Assembly (NCBI GenBank): GCA_021737525.1
Contig: JAIPDU010000017.1
Coordinates: 1-15,243 of the forward strand
Direction of reading: 5' to 3'
DNA from: Desulfohalobiaceae bacterium
GTDB taxonomy: Bacteria; Desulfobacterota; Desulfovibrionia; Desulfovibrionales; Desulfothermaceae
Length of the DNA stretch: 15,243 nucleotides
Notes under the pieces: model-generated
The model's database searches: none
The model's input: the letters and a program-made list of their open reading frames with translations, nothing else
What the model was told of the DNA's origin: nothing
Translations under genes and position numbers: made by a program
Part shown: positions 1 through 5,832 of the stretch, piece after piece
How positions within the stretch are numbered: the stretch's first letter is position 1
Layout: every line of letters begins with the position of its first letter

Positions 1-1
1 A

Positions 2-358
2 GCAGGAAACGGAACCGGACCCATGGGATTTGGCCCCATGACTGGAAGAGCGGCGGGATACTGCGCCGGATTCGGAAGGCCCGGGCACATGACACCCGGT
101 CCGGGCAGGGGAATGGGATTTGGCTTCCGCGGCGGAGGCGGACGCAGGCGACGAGGCGTCCGGGGCGGCCAGTGGTTCGGTCAGGCACCGGGATTCGCCC
201 CCTGGGGCGCTCCGGCCGCGGGATACGCCGGACCGTCCCGGCAGCAGGAACGGGAGATGCTGCAGGGACAGATAGAACACATGGAAAACGCGCTCTCCGA
301 ACTCAAACAGCGCTTGAGCGAGCTCGAGACGGAAAGACAGCAGGGCGGCGAAGGATAG
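2..358 (+). CDS. DUF5320 family protein, 5'-truncated by window edge
   Basis: Small Gly/Arg-rich protein of unknown function. The first ATG in view (position 23) is probably not the start. The frame is open to the left edge and reads A-G-N-G-T-G-P before M-G-F-G-P-M-T-G-R-A-A-G-Y-C-A-G, and DUF5320 proteins typically begin with a short M-P-x-x-D-x-T-G-P stretch before the same G-P-M-T-G-R-x-x-G-Y-C motif. Only a few residues should be missing. The middle is low-complexity (Gly, Arg, Trp, Pro). The last roughly 40 residues, from S-R-Q-Q-E-R-E, form a charged heptad-like helix, probably a coiled coil for oligomerisation. In anaerobes, DUF5320 genes are often found near NifX-like and ferredoxin-MinD genes, which agrees with the cluster further downstream (recollection of genome contexts, not checked here). 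Family call is firm; function unknown. Confidence 0.8.
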   Translation, partial: AGNGTGPMGFGPMTGRAAGYCAGFGRPGHMTPGPGRGMGFGFRGGGGRRRRGVRGGQWFGQAPGFAPWGAPAAGYAGPSRQQEREMLQGQIEHMENALSELKQRLSELETERQQGGEG

Positions 359-376
359 GGCTCCCGTATGGGCCCG

Positions 377-412
377 AGAGCCCCCTGAACAGGACCTTGT
401 TATGGGGGCTCT
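377..412 (+). terminator. Terminator-like hairpin after the DUF5320 gene
   Basis: A perfect 9-bp stem (AGAGCCCCC at 377-385, GGGGGCTCT at 404-412) encloses an 18-nt loop and is followed by a short pyrimidine run (TCTTCTGTCCC). It lies between the DUF5320 stop and the ferredoxin ribosome binding site. The U-tract is interrupted, so it could be a weak intrinsic terminator or an RNA-stabilising hairpin. Confidence 0.5.
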
Positions 413-450
413 TCTTCTGTCCCGGATTAATCGCGCAAGGAGGTGCCACT

Positions 451-642
451 ATGGCCAGAGTCGTCATAGACCAGGACGAATGCACGGGCTGTGAAAGCTG
501 TGTGGAAATCTGTCCCGAGGTCTTCGCCATGGACGAGGACGCAGAGGTGGCCCATGTCGTCCAGGAAGAGGGAGGACCTGAAGAGAAGATCCAGGAGGCG
601 ATCGATTCCTGTCCGGGTGAATGCATTTCCTGGGAGGAATAG
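451..642 (+). CDS. [4Fe-4S] ferredoxin, Desulfovibrio monocluster type
   Basis: A 63-residue cytoplasmic electron carrier. The start is ATG 451, 6 nt after a strong AAGGAGGT box (437-444); a longer frame from 172 has no ribosome binding site and overlaps the DUF5320 gene. Cluster motif: C11-x2-C14-x2-C17-x3-C21-P, with C54-P in the C-terminal I-D-S-C-P segment. By analogy with D. gigas and D. africanus ferredoxins, C11, C14, C17 and C54 should bind one [4Fe-4S]. C21 survives, but the mid-chain cysteine that forms a disulfide with it in D. gigas ferredoxin is absent; instead there is a C-terminal C58. The protein is strongly acidic, as usual. It could serve the MetV/HdrA module directly downstream or the ORP system; the sequence does not decide. 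Confidence 0.93.
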   Translation: MARVVIDQDECTGCESCVEICPEVFAMDEDAEVAHVVQEEGGPEEKIQEAIDSCPGECISWEE

Positions 643-681
643 GTTCGGCTCCCTCGTAACCGAGTGGGGCCAATGAAGCCT

Positions 682-725
682 GTACGCCTCGCGTAGGGAG
701 GCATACGCTCCGAGCTCCCGTATGC
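682..725 (+). repeat. Two overlapping, mutually exclusive hairpins before metV
   Basis: Hairpin A pairs GTACGCCTC (682-690) with GAGGCATAC (698-706), 8 of 9 bp, 7-nt loop. Hairpin B pairs GCATACG (701-707) with CGTATGC (719-725), 7 of 7 bp, 11-nt loop. They share 701-706, so only one can form at a time. No T-tract follows either. They occupy the 140-nt leader between the ferredoxin stop and the metV ribosome binding site (GGAGG, 774-778). Function unproven. Confidence 0.45.
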
Positions 726-782
726 GCTCCGGACTCAGCTCACCAAGCACTCCGCAAGGACGGCAACGATCACGGAGGCGCT

Positions 783-1472
783 ATGATCGTGGCTCAAAGA
801 AAGCCCTTTCCGGAAATCCTGAGCACCATCCGCGACTACGAAAAGATTCTGACCGTGGGGTGTGGCACGTGTGTGGCAGTTTGCCTGGCAGGCGGCGCCC
901 AGGAGGTCTCAACCCTCAACTGGGAGCTTTCCGCTGCTCGAAGCCTGCGGGACCAACCGCTGGAGCTCGGGGAGGCAACTGTGACCCGCCAGTGCGATCA
1001 CGAGTTCCTTGCCGAGCTCGATTCCCTGGTCCAAGGCTACCAGGCCCTGCTTTCCATGGCCTGCGGCGTGGGTATCCAGTTCCTGGCGGAGCGCTACCCG
1101 GACAAGCCAGTCCTGCCTGCGGTGGATACTTCCGGAATGAGCGGCAACAGGGATGTGGGATGGTACGAGGAACGCTGCAGGGGGTGTGGCAGATGCGTCC
1201 TGGCCTCCACAGCAGGGGTCTGCCCCATAACCATGTGCGCCAAGGGGCTTCTTAACGGACCCTGCGGCGGCACCAGCGGCCAGTACTGCGAAACGAATCC
1301 GGATCAGCCCTGTGCCTGGCACACCATTTATCACCGTCTCGCCGGGCAAGGGAGACTGAAGGACATCCTGGAATATCAGCCACCTCAGGAGTGGCGGAAT
1401 CAGGTTCCCCGAACCATTGTCCAGCCCGGGTATGGTCACGAGCTGGAAAACGAGGGCGCGGAAACCGCCTAA
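783..1472 (+). CDS. metV: MetV-like methylenetetrahydrofolate reductase C-terminal domain protein
   Basis: A 229-residue Cys-rich protein of the MTHFR C-terminal domain family, the small partner of MetF in acetogens and sulfate reducers. The start at ATG 783 is set by GGAGG at 774-778. N-terminal C27-x2-C30-x3-C34, then C71 and C94, then C132-x2-C135-x2-C138, and the family hallmark G-V-C-P-I-T-M-C-A-K-G-L-L-N-G-P-C-G-G (C147, C152, C161), with C169 and C177 after it. In Moorella, MetV sits between MetF and Hdr/Mvh subunits and passes electrons for the reduction of methylene-tetrahydrofolate in the Wood-Ljungdahl pathway. Here it is followed after 13 nt by two HdrA-like genes, supporting the same type of complex. 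metF is not in the window. Family assignment is strong; exact partner is inference. Confidence 0.88.
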   Translation: MIVAQRKPFPEILSTIRDYEKILTVGCGTCVAVCLAGGAQEVSTLNWELSAARSLRDQPLELGEATVTRQCDHEFLAELDSLVQGYQALLSMACGVGIQFLAERYPDKPVLPAVDTSGMSGNRDVGWYEERCRGCGRCVLASTAGVCPITMCAKGLLNGPCGGTSGQYCETNPDQPCAWHTIYHRLAGQGRLKDILEYQPPQEWRNQVPRTIVQPGYGHELENEGAETA

Positions 1473-1485
1473 AGGAGAACATGAC

Positions 1486-2811
1486 GTGCCTGCACCACAC
1501 GTTGCCGTAATCGGAGGCGGAATCGCCGGGATGAGCGCTGCTCTGGAGCTGAGCCGCCATGACCTGGACATTCATCTTATTGAAAAAAGCCATTTCCTCG
1601 GCGGCCAAGCAATCCACTACAGCTGCAAGGCCAACGGGACATGCCAGGGATGCAACGCCTGCCTGGTGGAAGAACAGTTGAAAAGGATCAACGAGGCCGA
1701 AAACGTTCACCTCCATCTCGCCTCGCGGATCCGGGGGATTGAACAAAAGGGAGGAACGTATCAGCTGGAGACACGCCAACTCCCCTTGTTCGATTCCGAG
1801 GAGGAACAGGAGGCTCTGGGGAGGCTGGCCCTCACCAAGGGCTGGGAACATGTCGTTCAACGCGGCCCTTCCGGACACAACTCACCGCTCTACGCCCTGA
1901 ACTGGAGCGCAATCGAGGAAACACCGGATCTGGCCGAAACCGTCCCCGAAGCCGCAAAGCGGCTGAATCTGAAGAAGAAGCCGCGAAGCGAGTTGATCCA
2001 GGCCGAGGCCGTCATTCCGGCCACGGGATTTCAGCCCTTCGATCCGCGCCGCATAGGCACATTCAACTATCCGCGCCTGAGCAACGTGGTCTCGGCCCTG
2101 GATATGGAGAAGATCCGCAGATCCAGCGGATACCACCTGCGGCCCTCGGACAGCGCCCGTCCCGGCCGCATCGCCTTCATCCAGTGCGTGGGCAGCAGGA
2201 GCATGGCTCAGGGCAATCTCTGGTGTTCCCGGGTATGCTGCCCCTACGCCCTGAGGATGGCCAGGGCGATGCAGGCTGAACAGCCCGGATCCGAGATCAC
2301 CTTCTTCTACATGGACCTCCAGAATTGCGGCAGAAACTCGGAAAAAACCCTGAGCACCTGTCGTTCCGATTTTCGATTCGTCCGCATCATGCCCGTGGAT
2401 ATCCTGCCCGGGGACAACGACTCTCCCATCGTCAGATACATGTCCCGGGAGGAAACCATCCAGGAGGAGTCCTTCGATCTGGTCGTCCTCTCCGTGGGCA
2501 TGGAGCCCGGTCCGGAGAATGCGCGCATCGCCCGGATGCTGGACATCGGCTTGAATCGGCATGGATTTCTCCGGGCCGAATCCGGGCCGGATGGGACCTC
2601 CTCCCAAGAGAAAGTAGTTTTTCCAGCAGGTGCGGCCACCGGTCCCAAGGATATCGCCGAAAGCATGGAACAGGCAACAGAAGCGGTCAAGGATCTTCTG
2701 GTCTCTCTCAACTCCCAGGGGAAGAAAAATCATGGATATGAGCGGAGCCTCGATTTCCACGCGAATACTGGTCATAGGAGCGGGTCGGACAGGCCTTACC
2801 GCAGCCCGTGA
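1486..2811 (+). CDS. HdrA-like FAD/iron-sulfur subunit (QmoA/HdrA type)
   Basis: A 441-residue soluble flavoprotein. I chose GTG 1486: AAAGGAG at 1471-1477 fits it by spacing, and the product then begins just before the FAD fold. The ATG at 1417 lies inside metV without a ribosome binding site, and ATG 1481 is out of frame. Dinucleotide motif G-G-G-I-A-G at residues 10-15; cluster-type Cys group C47-x5-C53-x2-C56-x2-C59; the HdrA signatures I-Q-C-V-G-S-R (C234) and W-C-S-R-V-C-C (C247, C251, C252); a second FAD segment near S-V-G-M-E-P-G-P-E-N (336-345). HdrA-type proteins split or pass electrons between thiol/ferredoxin and pyridine nucleotide partners. The last 27 residues overlap the next gene by 80 nt in another frame and do not look conserved. 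Probably forms a complex with MetV and the following fusion protein. Confidence 0.87.
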   Translation: MPAPHVAVIGGGIAGMSAALELSRHDLDIHLIEKSHFLGGQAIHYSCKANGTCQGCNACLVEEQLKRINEAENVHLHLASRIRGIEQKGGTYQLETRQLPLFDSEEEQEALGRLALTKGWEHVVQRGPSGHNSPLYALNWSAIEETPDLAETVPEAAKRLNLKKKPRSELIQAEAVIPATGFQPFDPRRIGTFNYPRLSNVVSALDMEKIRRSSGYHLRPSDSARPGRIAFIQCVGSRSMAQGNLWCSRVCCPYALRMARAMQAEQPGSEITFFYMDLQNCGRNSEKTLSTCRSDFRFVRIMPVDILPGDNDSPIVRYMSREETIQEESFDLVVLSVGMEPGPENARIARMLDIGLNRHGFLRAESGPDGTSSQEKVVFPAGAATGPKDIAESMEQATEAVKDLLVSLNSQGKKNHGYERSLDFHANTGHRSGSDRPYRSP

Positions 2812-4396
2812 GATCGCCGATTTCGGCTTCAGCGTCCTCCTTGTCCCGGGTTGCGACCAGGAAGACGACGAGGAAGCACGGGGATTGTTCGGCCACGCCT
2901 TCCCTGTGAACGAGGAAGGACAAAACGATGCCGACGCCGAGCTGCGCCAAAGGGAAAGCCTTCGCTTTCTGCCCGGAGCCAGATTGACCGGCTGCCGGGG
3001 AACACTGGGCAACTTCAAGCTTCGTCTGGAATCAGGGGAGGAGATATTGGAGGAGACAGCGGGAGCTGTGGTCCTGGCCTGCGAGATGCGCTCCGTCCCG
3101 CTGTTTGCAAGCTACGGCCTGTCAGGAGCCCGCAATGCGATCTCCCTGTCCCGGCTGGAGGAGATGCTCACCTCGCAAAAAAGCGAGGAAAACGGCGCTT
3201 CACTTCTGGGCCGAGCCGAACAGATCGCTTTCCTCTCCGGGTTCGCCCGGGAAGGCGATCCCGTGAGCCAGCGCAGGATCCTGAACAGCCTTCGCGCTCT
3301 GGACGAACAGGGCTACAGGACCTCCATCTACACCCGGGACCTCAAGGTGGCTGACGACGGGCTGGTGGAGCTGGCCAAGACGGATCGCCAGCTGGGCACG
3401 ATCTTCTTTAAGCTCGATGAGTGCCCGGACATCTCTCCCGACGGAGGAGAGATACGCCACAACGATCCAGTCCTGGAACGAGAAGTCCGGATACATCCGG
3501 ACCTGATCGTTTTGGAGGAAAGATTCCTTCCCGGACCCGAAAACGAGAGACTGGCCCGTATCCTGAACATTACCACCAACGAAGACGGCTTTCTCCAGGA
3601 TGAAAACATCCACCGCCTACCGGTTCGCACCAACAGGATGGGCGTCTTCGCCGTGGGTGCGGCCCGGGGGATCATGACTCCGGGTCAAACGAGGAGTGAT
3701 GCCGCAAACGCGGCCCTGGCCCTGCAGGAGGAATTTCAGTCCCTGCAGCGGAATCTTTTCGGGACCAGGGCCTTTATCGACGAAGACAAATGCTGCGTTT
3801 GCCTGACCTGTTATCGGCTGTGCCCCCACGGAGCTATCAGCCTGGAGCAACGGCCGGTCATATCCTCCCTCGCCTGCCAGGGATGCGGCCTGTGCGCCAG
3901 CCAATGCCCCCAGGAGGCCATTTCCGTGCTCGACTCCCGCTTGGAAGATATCGGACACTCTGGCTCGGAAAGGATCCATGCTCCGAAAAACGCCGGCCAA
4001 CCTCCCAGAATAGTCGCCTATTGCTGCCGGAATTCCGCCTATGAAGCGGGAATGGCCGCGTACGCCTTCAATAGGGATCTGCCCTCCGGGCTTATCGTCG
4101 TGGACGTCCCCTGCGCCGGTACCATCAATCGGGACATGATCCTGAGCAGTCTCAAAAAAGGGGCGGACGGCCTATTGATTCTCGGGTGCCATTTTGGGGC
4201 CTGCAAATCCACCTGGGGCAATGCCTTCGCCTGCCACCAAAGCGACAGGCTTGGGTCCATTCTGGAGGAGGTGGGGCTTTCCCGGGAAAGGATCCGTTTC
4301 CGGACCCTGGCGGAGAACATGGATGCGGAGTTCTCCGCGTTTACCAGGGAAATGGAGGAGAGCCTCGTGCATTTGGGTCGCAATCCCCTGGCCTGA
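2732..4396 (+). CDS. HdrA-like / 2[4Fe-4S] / MvhD fusion protein
   Basis: A 554-residue protein from ATG 2732, chosen for AGGGGAAG at 2717-2724; the open frame extends back to 2630 but only inside the previous gene. Order: Rossmann FAD domain (G-A-G-R-T-G, 16-21); a degenerate HdrA middle in which the cysteine signatures of HdrA are replaced (F-L-S-G-F-A-R-E-G, 167-175); the second FAD segment ending G-V-F-A-V-G-A-A-R-G; two [4Fe-4S] motifs, C354-x2-C357-x2-C360-x3-C364-P and C382-x2-C385-x2-C388-x3-C392-P; then an MvhD-like [2Fe-2S] domain (about 425-545) with Y-C-C (431-432), V-P-C (461), G-C-H-F-G-A-C (486, 491). The architecture resembles QmoB. It is likely the electron-entry/exit subunit of the MetV-HdrA complex, linking it to hydrogenase, formate dehydrogenase or ferredoxin (inference). 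It is the last gene of the plus-strand run. Confidence 0.87.
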   Translation: MDMSGASISTRILVIGAGRTGLTAAREIADFGFSVLLVPGCDQEDDEEARGLFGHAFPVNEEGQNDADAELRQRESLRFLPGARLTGCRGTLGNFKLRLESGEEILEETAGAVVLACEMRSVPLFASYGLSGARNAISLSRLEEMLTSQKSEENGASLLGRAEQIAFLSGFAREGDPVSQRRILNSLRALDEQGYRTSIYTRDLKVADDGLVELAKTDRQLGTIFFKLDECPDISPDGGEIRHNDPVLEREVRIHPDLIVLEERFLPGPENERLARILNITTNEDGFLQDENIHRLPVRTNRMGVFAVGAARGIMTPGQTRSDAANAALALQEEFQSLQRNLFGTRAFIDEDKCCVCLTCYRLCPHGAISLEQRPVISSLACQGCGLCASQCPQEAISVLDSRLEDIGHSGSERIHAPKNAGQPPRIVAYCCRNSAYEAGMAAYAFNRDLPSGLIVVDVPCAGTINRDMILSSLKKGADGLLILGCHFGACKSTWGNAFACHQSDRLGSILEEVGLSRERIRFRTLAENMDAEFSAFTREMEESLVHLGRNPLA

Positions 4397-4436
4397 CCGG
4401 CTCGTACCCTCATTCGCCTTTGGGTTGTATGCGCAA

Positions 4437-4490
4437 CTGAACTTGTCCGACAGGCATGGGGGGCATCGAATCAGAGCCATCGGACTTCAG
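4437..4490. repeat. Bulged inverted repeat between convergent genes
   Basis: CTGAA and GTCCGA (4437-4441, 4445-4450, separated by a 3-nt bulge) pair with TCGGAC and TTCAG (4480-4490) across a 29-nt loop. It lies in the 126-nt space between the convergent MvhD-fusion and DUF89 genes, where a bidirectional transcription stop would be expected. There is no good T-tract on either side, so a terminator role is weakly supported. Confidence 0.35.
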
Positions 4491-4522
4491 CTCATTTCTC
4501 TATACCGCTTCAGGGATATTTT

Positions 4523-5395
4523 TCATTTCGCGCCTTCTCCCCTGCCTTGAGAGCGAGTGAGCATCATGGTCCCCTGCGGACAGCCAAGATCCTCCGCAAC
4601 AACGGAGCACTTGGCCTTGAGCAGGAAAAAGGCGTCCTTGTCCGTATGGCTCAGGGCCTCGTAGTTGCCCTGCCCCTTGGCCAGGATGAGATCCGCTCCC
4701 TGAAAGCGCTCCAGGAACTCTTCCCCGCAGTCCTGTAGCACAGCTCCCGGAGCGTCCGATCCCGTTTCCACAACCGGGATCATTTCCGTAATGCCGCTGG
4801 AGCGGGCGTCCTCCATGGTGGCGTCATTGATGATGGGCGAGGGCTTGACCGCGCCCACCACCCGCTCCAATGGAAGCAGATCCAAGAGCAGTCTATCGAA
4901 GACGATCTCCCCGGCGTTGTCGAAGAGATACAAAATGGAGTCCGCTCGGGCGACTGCCTGCTCCAGAAAGGCGGCATCCCCCTGCAACGGCGTGTCCAGG
5001 GCCCGATCCACCGCTTGCAGGACCTCTTCCTCGTCCACCCTGGATGCGGTGCCGAAATCGATGAGGTTTCCGGTTATTGCCAGACGTACCGCCGCTTCAA
5101 AGGGGTTCGCCGCCTGCCGCACCCTTTCCTCGAGCTGGGGACGAACCCGCAGGGCCATATCGTTGAAGCGCTGTTTGAGCCCGGCATAGGGATCGGGCTC
5201 ATCAACCAGCTCCCGGACCAGGCGATGGATGTATTTCCCCATCACCGGGGGAGGCCGGGTGTAATCCATTCCACTAGCCGCTTGCAGCACATCGCGCAGG
5301 ATGCGCTCACGCAGCCCCTCGCCGGCACCGACCAGCCGCGTCACGTCCAGGGCCTGACCTACAAAGCAGGGCAAGCAATCCAGAGATGTTCGCAT
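4523..5395 (-). CDS. DUF89 / ARMT1-like metal-dependent phosphatase
   Basis: A 290-residue cytoplasmic protein. ATG at 5395 is chosen because AACCGGAGGA lies just upstream on the minus strand and the product starts with the family-typical M-x-T-x-x-D-C-x-x-C (C7, C10). The frame runs 120 codons further upstream with no ribosome binding site and across the sigma-54 promoter. Motifs: A-N-P-F-E-A-A-V (96-103), G-N-L-I-D-F-G (109-115), the active-site L-F-D-N-A-G-E-I-V-F-D (D159, N160, E163), N190-D191-A-T, and A-K-G-Q-G-N-Y-E (K240, N244). DUF89 proteins are metal-dependent phosphatases, some implicated in metabolite damage control; the two N-terminal cysteines fit the microbial CxxC subgroup. 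Substrate unknown. It is transcribed divergently from the ORP cluster, from its own sigma-54 type promoter. Confidence 0.88.
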   Translation of the reverse strand: MRTSLDCLPCFVGQALDVTRLVGAGEGLRERILRDVLQAASGMDYTRPPPVMGKYIHRLVRELVDEPDPYAGLKQRFNDMALRVRPQLEERVRQAANPFEAAVRLAITGNLIDFGTASRVDEEEVLQAVDRALDTPLQGDAAFLEQAVARADSILYLFDNAGEIVFDRLLLDLLPLERVVGAVKPSPIINDATMEDARSSGITEMIPVVETGSDAPGAVLQDCGEEFLERFQGADLILAKGQGNYEALSHTDKDAFFLLKAKCSVVAEDLGCPQGTMMLTRSQGRGEGAK

Positions 5396-5464
5396 CCTTT
5401 TTCCTCCGGTTGAGCCATGAAAAACCACAGGGCTGACCACTGATTCTCTGCTGTCAGGAGCACA

Positions 5465-5481
5465 TGCAAGACAATTGCCAT
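5465..5481 (-). promoter_or_regulatory. Sigma-54 (-24/-12) promoter for the DUF89 gene
   Basis: The minus strand reads ATGGCAATTGTCTTGCA. It matches YTGGCACGRNNNTTGCW at the GG (-24) and GC (-12) elements, with the required 10 nt between GG and GC. Transcription would start near 5454, giving a leader of about 60 nt before the DUF89 ATG at 5395. Confidence 0.72.
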
Positions 5482-5511
5482 ACCCCGACCACTGAGAAAA
5501 GACCTTCTCCC

Positions 5512-5527
5512 GTCGCATTCCTGCACC
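5512..5527 (+). promoter_or_regulatory. Direct repeat copy 1, candidate activator site
   Basis: GTCGCATTCCTGCACC, 15 of 16 identical to the copy at 5695-5710. It is roughly 60-75 bp upstream of the predicted DUF89 transcription start. One copy lies upstream of each sigma-54 promoter, which suggests binding sites for a shared enhancer-binding protein. Binding is inference. Confidence 0.5.
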
Positions 5528-5673
5528 GCTTATAAAACACCCAAAATTTCCGGTATGTTCTTTCCCGCAAACCAGCAATTCGCCCTGACGGATACAAAGA
5601 GCCAACCAAGCGCGATCTTGCCTGATCTCTATCTTGGGAAAGATCTCTTTTTTCCTCACACAGTCGCTCTCGC

Positions 5674-5699
5674 GCGACACTATCTCCGGATAGAGTCGC
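5674..5699. promoter_or_regulatory. Imperfect 26-bp palindrome, candidate activator site
   Basis: GCGAC-A-CTATC on the left pairs with GATAG-A-GTCGC on the right, 10 of 13 positions, mismatched at one A/A pair and at the centre. A further inverted GTCGC lies at 5663-5667. The right half overlaps direct repeat copy 2. Its centre is about 134 bp upstream of the predicted plus-strand start, a usual enhancer distance for sigma-54 activators. Confidence 0.5.
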
Positions 5700-5710
5700 A
5701 TTCGTGCACC
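5695..5710 (+). promoter_or_regulatory. Direct repeat copy 2, candidate activator site
   Basis: GTCGCATTCGTGCACC, 15 of 16 identical to 5512-5527, in the same orientation. It is about 110-125 bp upstream of the predicted start of the ORP operon. A shorter inverted relative (reverse complement GCTTCCTGCAA) may be present near 5730-5740. Confidence 0.5.
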
Positions 5711-5738
5711 TAAAGAACAGGAAAGGGTTTTGCAGGAA

Positions 5739-5753
5739 GCGGACAAAGTCCGC
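5739..5753. promoter_or_regulatory. Perfect dyad GCGGAC-AAA-GTCCGC
   Basis: Two 6-bp half sites separated by 3 bp, centred about 75 bp upstream of the predicted plus-strand sigma-54 start. Half sites resemble the GCGAC/GTCGC halves at 5663-5699. Candidate regulator site; it could also fold as a small RNA hairpin if transcribed. Confidence 0.42.
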
Positions 5754-5793
5754 AATCGCAGAGGACAAGGTAAGATCCCTCGAGGATTTTATT

Positions 5794-5810
5794 TTGGCCC
5801 GTTCCTTGCT
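5794..5810 (+). promoter_or_regulatory. Sigma-54 (-24/-12) promoter of the ORP operon
   Basis: TTGGCCCGTTCCTTGCT matches YTGGCACGRNNNTTGCW at all but two defined positions, with GG (5796-5797) and GC (5808-5809) 10 nt apart. Transcription should begin near 5821, leaving only about 12 nt before the ATG at 5833. In D. vulgaris the orp operons are known to be transcribed by sigma-54 polymerase, which supports this call. Confidence 0.8.
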
Positions 5811-5832
5811 TGGACTTGCCGAGGGGGTCGGC

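Larger units (their letters stand above)
5396..5832. other. 437-base divergent control region
   Basis: This gene-free stretch separates the DUF89 gene (minus) from the NifX-like gene (plus). It contains a sigma-54 type promoter in each direction, a near-identical 16-bp direct repeat with one copy upstream of each promoter, an imperfect 26-bp palindrome and a perfect 6-3-6 dyad. Open frames crossing it (for example minus-strand 5846-5454) lack ribosome binding sites and recognisable homology. The order promoter, upstream site, upstream site, promoter is that of a shared enhancer region. Confidence 0.75.

Noticed and set aside
1417..1485. ATG 1417 as start of the first HdrA-like gene
   Set aside because: It lies inside metV with no ribosome binding site; GTG 1486 has AAAGGAG at correct spacing and starts at the conserved FAD fold.
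2809..2811. TGA of the first HdrA-like gene as selenocysteine
   Set aside because: The flanking residues are not a conserved family segment and the coding signal from 2732 on is in the frame of the next gene.
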